A DNA stretch of 64,000 bases from Plutella xylostella (Eukaryota > Arthropoda > Insecta > Lepidoptera > Plutellidae). Below, one piece after another: positions 11,330 through 24,090 of this stretch. The position numbers and the translations under genes were made by a program. The stretch lies in NCBI RefSeq assembly GCF_932276165.1, contig NC_064012.1, forward strand, positions 3,231,501-3,295,500, read 5' to 3'. How positions within the stretch are numbered: position 1 is the first letter of the stretch; each line of letters opens with the position of its first letter. Below the pieces are notes generated by a model. The model saw nothing but the letters and a program-made list of their open reading frames with translations, was not told the DNA's origin and ran no database searches.

Positions 11330-11900
11330 GTTAGAGCCTGCATTAGGATAGCTACTTAATAATGGCTCATGAAATCTGTTAGCCTTTCGACACGCCGAGG
11401 CCGATGAATTTTTAAGACCTTCCGAACAATCAGCCGAGCCGTATCGTGCTTCATATGTTTTTAGCGGCCCTTATAATATGGCTGAAAGGGATTTAATATT
11501 CAGTCATGCCGCTTTCAGCGCCGCCTTGGCCGGGCAGGAAATTTCATATCGCGTCTCAAAAGCGCTAAAACGCTTTTCGTAGTTGCCGCTCGCGACTAAT
11601 TCGTAGAAGCGATCCGTCCGACACATCAAATAGTCATGGGCTCCCAACCGTAGCCCGCGAACAGGGTTTTTCCGGATTAGTTTAAATTATTTATGAGTGG
11701 TTGCAGCCCGCCAAGTCTTTTAGTTCGTCCGGCGGCCGACAAATGGCGGGGTCGCTGGTTGACTACAAAAACAGGCTATTTTATAGCACCGGCCGCCTGT
11801 GAGAGGATAGTTCGCCTTTCGATTTAGTTGCGGCCGTCCGGCCTTCATGCCCGGCCTGGAACGCAAAGGGCAAGCAAATTGAAATTTCCCTGCAGGTGAG
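11330..11900. promoter_or_regulatory. candidate cis-regulatory block in acj6 intron
   Basis: About 570 bp of unique-looking, GC-balanced, non-coding sequence within an otherwise AT-rich intron. It has no inverted repeats or SINE/LINE signatures. It includes homeodomain-like words such as GGGATTTAATATTC and TTTAAATTATTTATG. The minus frame at 11971-11720 has no family resemblance. Composition and position are seen; a regulatory role is inferred, by analogy with the many intronic enhancers of developmental transcription-factor genes. Confidence 0.3.
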
Positions 11901-13402
11901 GGTAGAATTAATTTGTTGTGCTCAAGTTTTGTTTTGCGTAAACGGGTTAGGAATTGTTTTTGAGTATTCAAGGGTATTTTTTATTTAATGAAGCACAATT
12001 ACTTCATGTACATGCATAGACCTATTATTGCATTTTCGAAAAAATATAGGTAAGACATATAATTAAGACATTAATAATAAAATAATTTAGGTACTTCAGT
12101 CATTCAGTCAGAGTCATCAAAACCTGTATGTTGTAATGTATAAAAAAGTTAAATTAGCAAATAGAGTACTAAAAAATTTGCAAATCGCGAAGCTTCCGTC
12201 TTTCAACTTTATTTTACATACATTTTCGGTAAGCATCTTTCTTTAATAAATATAATTATCAACAGACAATGATAAGATTCTTACTTTGCAGATTTTTCAA
12301 AAGCGTTTTTTTTTGTCGCTTAGTGTACATTAAAAAAACGATAGTTCGTTCTGAGGATAACGGTGTAGCATGTTTTACGAACTACTGTGAAGAAAATATT
12401 TGAACATGATACCGTGATAGTAGTCACGTGTTGCTGGCAGAAAGATGACGTTACAAAAATTAACCCTTCAAAGCGTAAGGGCCATAAAAGATCAGTAGAT
12501 AAATTAATTTACTCGATCTCAAGTCTCGGGAGTAAACGAAAAAATACGGGTTTCGAAATTTGAATCGAACGTGGGAACAAAAGTTTTCTCTTTATCGTTA
12601 ACTGGGAGCCACGAGGATTGTAATTTGAACCCTTAGAACCCTCAGATGAATAATTGTAAGTAGCCCCACGGCTTGGGGTAATATGAAGTAATTTACAGTA
12701 TGTAATCATTTGTTTCAATTCCATTATCATTTTGGGTGTTTTCCGTATTAATGAATGTCGGGATAAAATAATTATTCGCTATTTATGATGTCGTTTTAGG
12801 TTTGAGTTTGAGTGATTAGGTCTTATTTATAAAAAGGTTTGAAATTTTGAACAGTATTGTGTCGGATACTTGACTTAAGATTATAAATAAAAAACGTACT
12901 TGTAGTAGTTATATTGGAGAGTACCTAAATCCAGCCACATAATACTTATTTGGCTACGGTAACCACACTCATTACGGAGCTAGATATTTTTTGTTATTTT
13001 ACTTGACCTAGCAACGGCTAATATTAAGATTTTGTGCTTTACTGACTAAGATTTTTTCAAAACTGTACGAAAAAAGATCTTAATCATCTCAACGTAATTC
13101 ACTAGACCTGTACTTATTTTTCCTTATGCCACGCGTATAACACGTTCGTTTCAAACGGGGGCCTGTGAGACCCACCCCATTAGTTTAATTGTTTCGTTAC
13201 AAGATCGATCTGCAGTGGAGGGTTAATGCGAGATGTATGTATGCCATAATTTGTTTACCTCTGACGGCGCGGGAGGGCGCGCGATGAATTTGTTTCATTG
13301 TTCACGAATTATTTCGTTATGCCTCGTTTAGCTTTCAAACGTTTAAGCAGGAGTTAACAGTTATGTGAAATTGATTGTTTTTGCAAATAGATTTTAGCGT
13401 AC

Positions 13403-13447
13403 AAGCTAGTCAGTTTAGTTAAGTCTATCAAGCTAGTCAGTTTAGTT
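13403..13447 (+). repeat. short tandem duplication
   Basis: AAGCTAGTCAGTTTAGTTA occurs twice in a row, near 13403 and 13429, with a spacing of about 26 bp. It is probably a local slippage duplication. Confidence 0.7.
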
Positions 13448-14648
13448 ATGCCCATTCTTTTTATTTACTAAAATATTTCTTTACTTTAATTTAATGTTTT
13501 TAATTTTCTATACAAAAGACATCAACGCGTTCACTGAAACTTTCAAATAAAATGCAATTTATAATTTTGTCCAACTCTCAATAAAACTTTGTTTTAGCGG
13601 ACCAAAGACTAAAGATACAAAAAAAATATTTTTAGATCTCCTCAAATTTCAATTTGTACAGTCCAATAAAAGAGATTGCTCGCACAATTCCATCACTCGT
13701 GTACCCTCGCGCATCCGAATGTAGTACCACTTCGGCAACACGCGCCGTGTCATCTAAATCCTTATTCAATTTACGAATCAAACAATTAGACAACCCTCCG
13801 GAGCTCTACATGCGACAATGCAACACTTGTGCGATCAAAAAGCGTAAAATTGTTACCGTGGCGCACGCGGGGGGTTAGCTCGGTCACCGATGGTATGAGC
13901 TATGAAAAAATTACGGAAGTGAGTTGGATATTTAGAATTAACTGATTACCTTCAATTTTTAATTGAAGATATTATGTAAAATACCTTATCAAATTTTTAA
14001 ACAAAAGATGTCCAAAATAATGGAATTGGCCCGTTTTTGATGCTGAAAACAAACATACTGAGGTTCAGGTTATCGGACATAAACTCTTATTTTGCCTTTG
14101 AACCTATTAAAATTAGCTTATCATCAATGTTGAAGATTTTGTTGCAACAAATATTTTATTTAATAAAATGCGCACAACTCACACTTTTTCTTCAACACAG
14201 TTATTGACAATTTGCTCAGATGCCCCGTATTCATAGTAGGTACGCCGACAATCCCTCCATCACCGTATGACGGGAATGAAGCCAGCATTACGGCTCCCTA
14301 GCCACTCTGATCCGGTGATCCTTTGTGTCACACGATACGCAGCATTAGATAATGCATTGCCGTTAAATCGTGACTACACATAGGGACAGATATAATGCGG
14401 AATAATTATGAAGCATCATCATTACATCTCGGTATTTAGCAACTGATTGTTGTCTTATGTTGTTAAGAGTATAATGAAATAATTAAACGAAAATCGATAT
14501 GGTAGGTACTGTATTAATAAAACGTAAGAATGAAATAATTTTAAAAAATACTACATAGTAGGTAGGTACTGTATAAATAAATCGTAAGATTTTCATCTTC
14601 TTCCTAGCTTTTTCTTTAATTAGGTCCCCTTGATTAATCAACCGTAAG

Positions 14649-14704
14649 TTGCTCTGCCTAGCTTGGGGTCGGATGGTCATATCATGTGGCCCCACATATT
14701 ATTA
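14649..14704 (+). mobile_element. 3' fragment of a tRNA-derived SINE
   Basis: CTCTGCCTAGCTTGGGGTCG followed by GGATGGTCAT and CCCACATATT matches the 3' part of the complete SINE at 39464-39727 (positions 39656-39705). The promoter half is missing, so it is a dead fragment. Confidence 0.7.
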
Positions 14705-15100
14705 TGACAGATTTTTTGTGGCTACAGAGTTGGAATTAGCCTTTGACAATGTTAATATATAGTTAGGTGTGTTTCCACCCCGTTCTATTTTAATGATGCC
14801 ACCTGCACAGCCCCACAGTTCCCACATAGTAGTAAGTTTCAAACTAATAACTAGTTATATTGACATAAATGGCATGACCCATACAATGATTGTGTAGGTG
14901 AAATGGCAACTTAATTTAATGTTTTCGTGGTGTAAACAAAACCCGGTCACTTATTGTAAGATACTAGAAGCTAAATTTAAATTGTTAATACCAACCTTGA
15001 AATTTAATTTTTCAAATGTCGGTCGATACATTAAAAACGATAGGCAGTGTTTTGTAAATCTAGTAAGTATCCTTTATGATGGATGCAGACGTCGAGTAGC

Positions 15101-15236
15101 AAAATAAGTTATTAATCTGTGATAATATTAATGAAACTAATGAATGAATTTTGATGGCAAGATAATATAAAATAAGTTATTAATCTGTCATAATATTAAT
15201 GAAACTAATGAATGAATTTTGATGGCAAGATAATAT
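15101..15236 (+). repeat. 68-bp tandem duplication
   Basis: Two nearly identical units, 15101-15168 and 15169-15236, each starting AAAATAAGTTATTAATCTGT. They differ by about one base (GTGAT / GTCAT), so the duplication is recent. Confidence 0.88.
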
Positions 15237-15911
15237 TAATGCGATATATGTGATAATATAAGATAAATTAATTGTATATGGTAAGTTTTAATTGAACATT
15301 TTTGAAAAGACAAGTAGGTACATATTTTATTTCAAAACCTATGTCTAGGTATATTTTTTAAAGTAGTTAGGTATGTATAAAACGAATTTGATCTTATTTC
15401 TTTTTACAATATATAAAAAGCTGAAACAACAAATTGTTGCCAGATTACTTTTCTTATATTTTGTTGACTCGGCCTGTCAACGAATTAGATCTATATGTGG
15501 CGGTGTACGACGAAAAAGTATAGCCTTTATAACTTTCGTGATATGTCAGGTGGTTTGCTTGTAATTGAGTTTAGGGGAAAATAACAGGTTTTCTACCTCG
15601 CAGTGGCCGGTAAAATATCACGATATGTTGGAGCTAGCATATAGAGAGTTTTTCAGAATTCGTAATAAGTTTTTTTTCTCATATTTCGGTTACGTAACTT
15701 GGAATCGAATAGGGTTTTTGAAAGACTTTGACAATCTAATACATAATTTTCATCAGATTTTTCCTTAACTACGTCTAAAGTGTACTTGTATTTTCTTATT
15801 AACTTAGATGGATTAAATCAAAATATGAAACTAATTGTATGAATAGCTCATTAATAAGTTTTAATCCTTTAAAAATATGTGTTTTTACAAATATATAATA
15901 AAATATAATAT

Positions 15912-16091
15912 AATATGTGGGGACATCTCAACATAGGCTGAGCCTGTGATATGAGTATCGGACAGCTTATATATCTACACCAATACAATAGATACAACTG
16001 TCTTCAAACAAATATCCGCCCCAGGCGGGAATTGAACCCGGGAACTTCGGCATAGCAGTCAGGGCCACTATAACCACTTCGCCATTCAACG
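15912..16091 (-). mobile_element. tRNA-derived SINE, copy on the minus strand
   Basis: On the minus strand it starts near GAATGGCGAAGTGG (box A region), continues with GGGTTCAATTCCCG (box B, consensus GGTTCRANTCC), and ends near CATATTATATT after a GGGGACATCTC-like tail. The same family as 39464-39727 on the plus strand. The head is probably pol III-transcribed; there is no protein. Confidence 0.78.
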
Positions 16092-16704
16092 TCAAATAAA
16101 TGTGAAACTACTAAAAAGCAGTTTTACTTGAATATGGCGATGGAAAAACACCCATCATGATTTTGGAGAAGTGCAGTAAAAGTCATGGAAAATATGGTTA
16201 GATTATTTAGTTATAGTTAGATTACTCACAGTAAGTAATAGCAGCATGGTAGGAACTTGTTTACAAGTATAGGCATACATACTCGTAACACGATAGTTGT
16301 TCAATCTTATTGTTAGAGTAATCTTGAATTATAAATGAAAGGCTTCAGTCCGGAGCGATGTAAAATAAAAGGGTTTTTCTACCACAATGTGAATATCGAT
16401 GTTTCGTTTGTAAATTTTTACTTATATTATTCATAACAGAATTACCTACTTACTTTATACCTTCATAAAAGCGATGCCACTTTATAAAGTATACTGCGAA
16501 TATAATAAATTTAGTGTAAATCAATACATTAAAAAATACTTCACAAACATGCATAAAAATAAAAATTATATCTTTGCATTGCAAAGATATTTCGCTAGAA
16601 ACTGAATTCGCCATGCTTAAAATGTGTGCTGCCAGTAACTGTGGTGTTGTTCCATACAAAATAGTAACTGCCTAGTATAAACTATAAAATAAGTATAAAC
16701 TTAC

Positions 16705-16761
16705 ATTATGTCGAGGTGACCATGAATTGCACATAAGTGAAGCATCCTCCAGTATCCGACT
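16705..16761 (-). CDS. acj6: acj6 19-codon cassette exon
   Basis: A 57-bp exon on the minus strand with acceptor TTTCAG and donor GTAAGT, phase 0 at both ends. It encodes SRILEDASLMCNSWSPRHN. The fly Acj6 protein has SRLLEDASLLCNSWSARQN directly before its POU-IV box (from memory). Here this exon also joins exactly to GDIF of the next exon. Vertebrate Brn-3 proteins lack this segment, so it is an insect-type insertion between the N-terminus and the POU-IV box. Its length and symmetric phase mean it could be skipped without a frameshift, and fly acj6 is known for alternative splicing in this half of the protein. It is too short for ordinary ORF finding. Confidence is high because of 15/19 identity plus perfect splice sites. 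Confidence 0.93.
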
Positions 16762-18331
16762 CTGAAACGAACAGGAAAGGAATTTATAATTATTGTTTCC
16801 ATCAACGACTGTTATTCAAGTACCTATTTGTTGAAAAATCATAAATGCCGTTTGTTACGCTTTAAAAACAGAAAATACGGTTCGAGATTTTACTCTTCCG
16901 TTTGACCTCAACTTCCGTTTGTGAATTTACGTCCGGTTCGTCCGGTATCGATCGACGCCAACAGCCGCAGCCGCACGCCGGACCGTCAAACCTGACGGCC
17001 TTATTCTCTGTACGGCTGTCAGACAAAAGCACAGCTTAACGGACTCGTATGAATATTCATATGGTTATGTACCTGCTATGGCTGCTCAGGCACCGAATGC
17101 ACGGGATACGTGGATTTCAACAAATATATCGGAGGCACCGGACGCGCCCGCTCACCCTCCCCCATGCTCTCTAACATCTCCATCTGAATGCGTTGTTAGA
17201 AATGTTATATTTAGTTAAATAAATTAGTATTTTTACTTTTAAATTGATCATGAAAACGCGCGTATTGTATTTATATTACGTACGGGCGAAACGACCAGGT
17301 ACCGTCGGTCGGGATCGTAAGCAATCTATGGAATTAGAAAACATTTTTATTAGTACGCTAATAAACAATTGTTGTTAACTCAAAGTGAATATTTAGAAAA
17401 TTGTTTGCCTGGTTTTCTCCTAACATGTTTTGCATTTTGTTGGTGAGCACTGCACAAGAACTCTGCCTCAACTGCAGCAGTAGCCACGATGCATATTTTG
17501 AAGTAAACTATGATACCGGAGAAATGTGGTAAAAAAACTACACGCCAGTCCCGCCCCCTATCGTTACTTAAAGTTTCAGTGAGTCTAATGACTGGATAAA
17601 TAACCTTGCGTCTGGTAAAGCGCTTTAACCGTAACGTGGAATTAATGGTTGCGTTTGATGTATGCTTACCATTGAAACATATGACATGAATATTTTTGAA
17701 TGTTTTAATCAAGACAACAACGAAATGATATATTATTATCAAGGTGAGCTTCTGCCACATTCTTTAATACTTGTAATAATCGAGAGAACACAATCGCTTT
17801 ATATTTTATCACGGATAAACGATGAAATTAAGTTTTCTTCTTCAAGTAAAGTCGCAATTGAGAGATGTAGGTATCGTTATATTGGCGGGACCATCGACTG
17901 TTGATGAACCGTTCAGAATCTGACAATTTAGTATCAGACATTAAAAAAACAGACTTCAGATTCCATTATTTTGAAAATTCTTGATGATATATCTATAAAT
18001 TCAGGTAATCACTCATGTGTTGCTAGTGAGTGTGTATTTAGGTCACTAGATGCTATTAGTAGCAATTACTGAACTAAATTATACGTCATAGCGATTCATC
18101 CATTGTTTCTTACTAAACATAGCTGGTAATTATTCGAGTTCCAGATTGTATTGTATTGGTAATTTCATTTTACAATTAGTCGCCAGCCTTCAATTACACT
18201 ATGAAAGATTGACATACAAATACATATGTAAATAGTTATATGTGTCAGAATAGATTCAGCATACAATAAATTCAGTAGCGAAAAGCGGACTATTGCGGTT
18301 GTCGAATTTTAAATTTTCTTAAATTAGGTAG

Positions 18332-18709
18332 CACAATGATATCGATTCTAAAGGCAGAAATTTTAAATTTAGCGATGTCAAACCCTTAATTTCTTTGTTT
18401 AAAATTCGACTCTATGATTGTTTCCGTAAATGTCATTTTATGCTAGCAAATTTTTGGGTTAGTCCCGCTATGGTATGGTCCCGGTATGGCACCCTCTTAA
18501 AATACCTATCAAAAAGTCCCGCTATGGTACCCATCTTTTAGATCTACTTTACAACAGTACCAAAAACTGAAGGGTACCATAGCGGGACTTTTTGATAGGT
18601 ATTTTAAGAGGGTGCCATACCGGGACCATACCATAGCGGGACTAACCCAATTTTTTTAGTTTGACAGCGTTAAAATTAGAATTTCTGCCTTCAGAATCAA
18701 CATCATTGT
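18332..18709. mobile_element. MITE, family G, interrupted by a palindrome
   Basis: About 50-bp imperfect inverted repeats: left 18332-18383 (CAATGATATCGATTCTAAAG...GATGTCAAAC) and right 18658-18709 (GTTTGACAGCG...AATCAACATCATTG). The same terminus occurs alone at 50411-50461. The interior is taken up by the perfect 77-bp palindrome at 18456-18648, which looks like a secondary insertion. Confidence 0.7.
18456..18648. repeat. perfect 77-bp inverted repeat, 39-bp loop
   Basis: The arms 18456-18532 and 18572-18648 are exact reverse complements over all 77 bases. They start GGGTTAGTCCCGCTATGG and end CCATAGCGGGACTAACCC. The word GTCCCGCTATGGTA also occurs twice within each arm. The flanks AATTTTT on both sides suggest a possible 7-bp target duplication. 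There are no arm mismatches, so it is young or maintained. Transcription would give a long stable hairpin. Confidence 0.9.
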
Positions 18710-18879
18710 CGAATTTATAAAATGTCTGTAGTCATAGTCACGTAAATCAGACCTTTTTTGCTATTTCAAATGAAATAAAAAAAAACATAACCATTGAAAA
18801 GGTCGTTTATCCAGAAATCATTTTGGGTTTTAACATACGTACAGCAGAGTCTCTAGTGCGAGTTTAGCAACATCAGGAA

Positions 18880-18995
18880 ACGAAAAAAGTAAAGGTTTTC
18901 TTCTGCCTTTTGCATACGATCTGTCAAAAGTTTCATGATAGTTTCCGTTTGTATGCGAGAAAACATAATATTTTATATAGTTTTCGACAAATTAT
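18880..18995. repeat. dispersed element, family C, copy 1
   Basis: Shares the core CATGATAGTTTCCG and the flanking AGGTTTTCTTCTG, TGTATGCGAGAAAAC, TTTTCGACAA and CCTGTAC words with 31015-31165 and 56262-56405. This copy lacks the CTAGAGGCGCC piece after the core. The ends are mirrored (TTACGTTTTCTTC against GAGGAAACGTAAA in the best copy), so this is a MITE-like family. Confidence 0.6.
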
Positions 18996-19189
18996 CAAAC
19001 CTGTACAAGACTCACAGTTCGGTCCAAGCAACTAAATAGTTCTGAAGGTGGCTGAAATCGAACTGACATTATTTGAAATAATTAATAAACGGTTGGTTAG
19101 TTTGGCAAGGTACAAAAGTGCATCCGCCAACAACTTCAGAACTACCAAGTTATTCGAACGGAACTGTACATTTAAATTTAGTGACAAAT

Positions 19190-19390
19190 TTTGTGGTACT
19201 CCACTACTGAAATTAGAAGTACCTACGAAATTTTGCTGATTATTATTAATAAAGTTTATGATTGCGATGTACGTTAGTTCGAAAGTATGGAATTCCTCTG
19301 TTTTGTGAGGCATATACTTTATGCCATAATAAACTTTATTAATAACAATCAGCGAAATTTCGAAATTCAGTAGCGGAGTCATTTTGTGGC
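19190..19390. repeat. imperfect inverted repeat, possible MITE core
   Basis: The left stretch ACTCCACTACTGAAATT...GCTGATTATTATTAATAAAG (about 19198-19257) mirrors CTTTATTAATAACAATCAGC...GAATTCAGTAGCGGAGT (about 19330-19380). The spacer is about 70 bp. The open frames on both strands here (plus 19048-19239, minus 19496-19032) are consequences of the repeat and show no family match. Confidence 0.6.
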
Positions 19391-19845
19391 ACTCGGAGAG
19401 GCTACAGAATGGAATTATGATACAGGAAAATGTGGAACCAGCTTTAGAATAGCATCTCATACCACCGACAATTAACGAACGTATCATTTCAGTCATTTCA
19501 TTTCAAACGTTTCATATTAGTGTCGGAGTAATTACAAGTACCTACTATGTCATTATGCTAATTATACTCAGTGTACCTATGTGCCGCTAGGTATACAGCG
19601 CATGGGGTAAATGCACATTCAAAGAGTAGACTTATGTATACATAATAATATGTACCTAGGTATAATATGGGTGAATCGATTTCAGTTATGTATTGTAGGA
19701 TTAATTTCATAATCCGATACAGGTGTAACTTTATTCTGCTTAAGGTTAAACGCAAGACTAGCCGGCGCGCTACCAAGTGAAAAAAAAAACATAACTTTGG
19801 ATAGCGTTTTCCCAATACTGAGGCATTTAAATAATCCTGAAGGCC

Positions 19846-19946
19846 TAGCACGGGGCGCAAGATGTTCTGCGTCGCGTTCAACATTCACATAGCGTGGCGT
19901 CGTGAGCGAGTGCGTTCTTGTCATGCACGCCTTGCGACCCGTGCTA
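19846..19946. mobile_element. MITE, family D, copy 1
   Basis: The left end CTAGCACGGGGCGCAAGA mirrors the right end CCTTGCGACCCGTGCTAG. About 100 bp, GC-richer than its surroundings, no coding capacity. A second copy is at 54760-54890. Confidence 0.72.
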
Positions 19947-22900
19947 GACCGTTTGAGCAATTTCGGTTTCATTAAAAAAACAATGATCGATTGCCTGTGT
20001 ACTTAACTTTTGTCAAGCAATAACAGCCCCTATAAGAAACCAATACGGTCTATACTGGATGCGTCGATAGGTAATTTTTTAATTACACAAAGACTTGATT
20101 ATGGTGCTTTAATCACCTCGATGTATTTAAAGTAGACTTTGTTTTTAATTATGAGATTAGTAGTTATTTAGCTTATTAAGTGTTTAGTTTACTTTACCTT
20201 ACTTAGCAATTCTGTTATATTTTTATAGTATCTTGGTTCCCGTATCTGGCTAGCTACAACATTTTGTCAAGCATTTCTGTGTAATGTAAACGTTATTACG
20301 AATGGTACAATACAAGCATAAGCATAATCAAAGGTTCGTAAAAGGATGATACACTAATTTATTTATTTATTTTATTATTGTTAAGGAAACATACAGAGCA
20401 GATGGATGCATTAATCTTAAAGTACATAAATAACACATTTTGGTTTAAAAATAACTAGAACATATCAGACAGCGGCTAGTTCTTCTGTTACAAGTAAATG
20501 TTGTAGTCTATACTCACCTTAACCCTCCCTTCCTAATCTTCCTAATCCCCTCCCTTTGGACCATTCCCCGCCACGTTGGTCTACTATGGGTTTTTAGGTT
20601 CACACAATCTATAAATGCACTGTGCAGGTTCAATTAAGAGTTACAAAAAACCTAAAATTTACACATTTAAACACTTAGTACCTACCAGTGTTAAAACAAA
20701 CAATTGGTCATTAAAAATATAGTCGTCTTTTATTCGCACTCTATTATATCATATCATTATATTGTCAGAACAAGAGACAAACTATTTAATTTTATTTAAC
20801 TTTGTTGTGCAAGACGCCCTAATATTTTTACAGGGCTGCATTCTAGCGACACACAGTATGTACACGTCACACATATTTCAAGTTTCAACCAAATTTTTCA
20901 TCACATCTTTAAAAACGTTGCAAACTATAGCACGCATCATCACAATCGAAATACCTTCCGAATATGAAAATAGTCCTTACTGTGACATCTGGCGGGCCCC
21001 AGCGTAGTCATTTTAATAAATAATTACCAGCCCTTTGCCTCCTGTTAAATTGCCTGACTAAATAAGGGTGGGGGGAGGGACTCGGCCCTTTTGCCTGTCC
21101 CCGCCACGCTACGGGAGTAAGGCTTTGGTGGTACAATAGTGACTGTGACGTATGCTTTTAAATTAATGTGCATGACTGCATGTAGGTAGCGGCGGATTGG
21201 CAGTCTACGCTGCACTGGATCTGTGGAACTGGTGATAATCTTCAACTGTAGGCTGTAGGGGTGGTGAATAAATCCGGCTCTAGGTGAAAGCACGAGTTAA
21301 TAACTAGTGCTACGGTCAACTATGTACTAGTCTACCAATTTTCAAATATGTGGATGCCATATCGCTCTCATATTCACTTTGGTCTAAGGCGGGTTTATGG
21401 TAATAGTATTTATAAATAAAGTTTTTTTTAAGTTACGTAAAATTCTTAAGTAAGTATATTAAATATTGTGTATACTTATGTAGTTCCCGTTATCCAGTTA
21501 CTGTACCTCCTTAAGCTTTTTAATTTAACACCATATTTGTAGCAGATTAGTTACTTACCACCTTTTCTGTAGAATATCTTAATTTATGCTAGGATAGCGC
21601 GGGAACTTCACACTTCATTTTAAATTTTAAGTAAAACATAGTGTCAGTACTTGTGTATGAAATTCAGCTTTGTATTTGGCTGCATTCTCGTTTAGTAGGA
21701 TTTAAGTCCATGCTAGGTTGTGTTACTAAAGTGAGAAACTGGGTCTTACGTAGGTATGTATTAGCTATCAGCGTTATAAATTAAAATTTTTGTGTGTCCG
21801 GGAAACTCTTTTATTTATATTGAAAGTATGTATTTAATAAGTTTTAACAATTTCGTCTAAACTATTATTTTGCATTTAGTTTAGACTATAATGATAAATA
21901 AATACATAATTATAAGAAAACAGCGCGATTTAACAATCCCTATGATAACAACATTGTTTGTCTTTGGTTTCTACACTCACAAGCCAGGAAAAAGTTCCAG
22001 TGTCTTGGAACTTTTTAATTACTCGCGGGTTTGTTATTATTTTTTAGTCTTCTTCTTTAAATAATGAAACAAAAAAGTAAAAAAATGCATGAAAAAAATT
22101 AAATTAAAACTTGAAACATTTACAAACCGGCTGAAACTGAACTTGGGGCATTACCGCTCAGAAACACCTGTCTCCCCAAACCGTTAACTTTCAAAAAGAA
22201 TTAGGAGGCGATTCAGCACAATTATACAGACTTTACTCGTACTTTCTTGACTTAAATCATGGGAGAATGGCCCTTAAATTCAGGAGGCTTTTTAACAGCC
22301 GTAGACAGAGACGCATATAAATTTAACTAAAGGCCGAGTGAGAAAGATATATAGATTATGTTAATGAGGGTAAAAAAATCAATGAGGGTGGTGGTACCTA
22401 CTTAGGAGCAATTTAAAGATATTGTATTTAATGTTTCGGAGAGAGCCTTAAAGAGGGGAGATATAAAATGGAGGGGGGAAGTGGGATCGCTATGTAGAGC
22501 CGTCTGGGGCTCAAGATTTAGAATTGATAATTGGGGTGTATTTGAAAACGGTAAAGATGGAACTTGTAGCTTGGAGGGCGTTTGACGAAATCGGCTTTGA
22601 GCTTAGCAGAAGTTGCTAAATTTTCCCTAAGTATTAATTTGACATTTGAAAGGGGTTGGGAGGCATGATGGCGCGGCTAATTTAGTCAAGAATTGTTTGG
22701 TGGAGTTTCAAATAAACATGTTGCTATGAAGCACAAATAAAATCGTTATAATGACACCAAATTTGGTAATGAAAGGTAATAATCATTCAATGTTACAGTC
22801 AAAATTGTTAAGTCGAGGCTATGAAGATAACAAGTCTAAGCTTCTTCCTGTGCAACAGAAATTCTATAAGTACATATAAGAGGCTCTAATCACCGTGCAA

Positions 22901-24090
22901 GAAAGCAGGTACATTAAATTTTAAGGAGTTTTGTGATGTTCATCGCTGAATAAGTTACGTAAATACTATCTACTTCTTAACTAAATTCAAAAACAACATA
23001 CTTCTTGTTAGAATAACCAAAAAACATTCAAATCAAACGATTGTGACGCTTTAAGGCACAAAGCGAAAGTAACTAGCTATTCAGTATAATAATAAGCTAG
23101 CTACCACTAGCTAATAATCTCCGCTACGCCCCAGTCAAAGCCAGAACGTAGTCATTTCAACGTTTGCCCAGACATGCTGCATAATCAATACAGTTTGAGT
23201 AGCGGACAATGACGGTGGCATATAATACGCACGCTTATGCTGAGTTAGTATTCTGATCGCTGCATGAATCTTTAATCCAATGGAGCCATACTGAACCGAA
23301 TGTTGACAGAACGTATTGTGGCTGCACTATTGTTAGTAAGTACATAGCTAGCTAGAACCAATGTGTCTTGAGATCTTTTAGGATAAACGTTGATTTCTGT
23401 TTGTTTAGTCAATGGTGTGACGTCTAGACTTCGGTGAGAGGATGTTGTTACTTATCAGCTATGTACTAGATGTTAGATATTAAGGGGTATCACAATACAA
23501 TGTATCTACCTATGTATATGTAATCCTGCTCTGTGGTTTAGCTCGTACTGAACTACTTTCGCAAGTAACTAACTCCGAAAAGGTTAAAAGGGAAAACTAT
23601 AGATATTCTTCTGTATTTTTTTTACTCAACTGTTTTTTTTTTGTACAGCTCTCTGCTTAAAATATAGTAGTTATTTTGTTTAGTAGAAAAAAATATATAA
23701 GTCCCTGAAGCACATCGCAAGAAAATTAGCGAAAGTATCATAAAGAAAGTTCATCCCTCCCGTAACGCAATCAGTGCGAAAAATAACAGTAACGGATAAC
23801 AGTTATAACTAAAGCCGTTACGGTTTCGGGTAGTACCCTATAAAGGGGTATTGGTTTCAAATCACCCCCATGTACTTGCTTGCCACTGAAAACATGAACC
23901 TGGATGCTTAGAAATAAGGCTTAAATTCACCCTTGATACGTTACTTTTTGCCCGTAACGAGCATTAACAATAGTCGTTATCGTTACGTTAACGGTTATTG
24001 TAAGTACGGTAGAAGTGTTTCTTGATATTAAACTGGATCTTCTGGTAGTAGGTTCTAATCTTGGTTAATTATTTTGTACTTTCTTGTTGT

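Larger units (their letters stand above)
10357..16704 (-). other. acj6: acj6 intron between the 19-codon exon and the POU-IV-box exon
   Basis: 6348 bp, with donor GTAAGT at 16704 and acceptor CAG ending at 10357 on the minus strand. It contains two adjoining MITEs (10410-10681), SINE remnants (14649-14704, 15912-16091), a 68-bp tandem duplication (15101-15236), a short direct repeat (13403-13447), and several quiet, less AT-rich single-copy stretches (11330-11900, 13130-13330, 13640-13880, 14220-14380) that could be regulatory. No other gene is supported. Confidence 0.85.

Noticed and set aside
19032..19496. 154-codon minus-strand open frame
   Set aside because: It spans an imperfect inverted repeat, has no recognisable domain, and an opposing frame exists on the other strand. 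Best explained by the repeat.
21989..22016. Hairpin AAAAAGTTCCA / TGGAACTTTTT as a terminator
   Set aside because: An isolated 11-bp palindrome in a eukaryotic intron with no adjacent gene; expected by chance at this scale.
23770..24000. Cluster of CGTTACG / CGTAACG words in both orientations
   Set aside because: Suggestive of an inverted-repeat remnant, but arms could not be aligned convincingly by eye.
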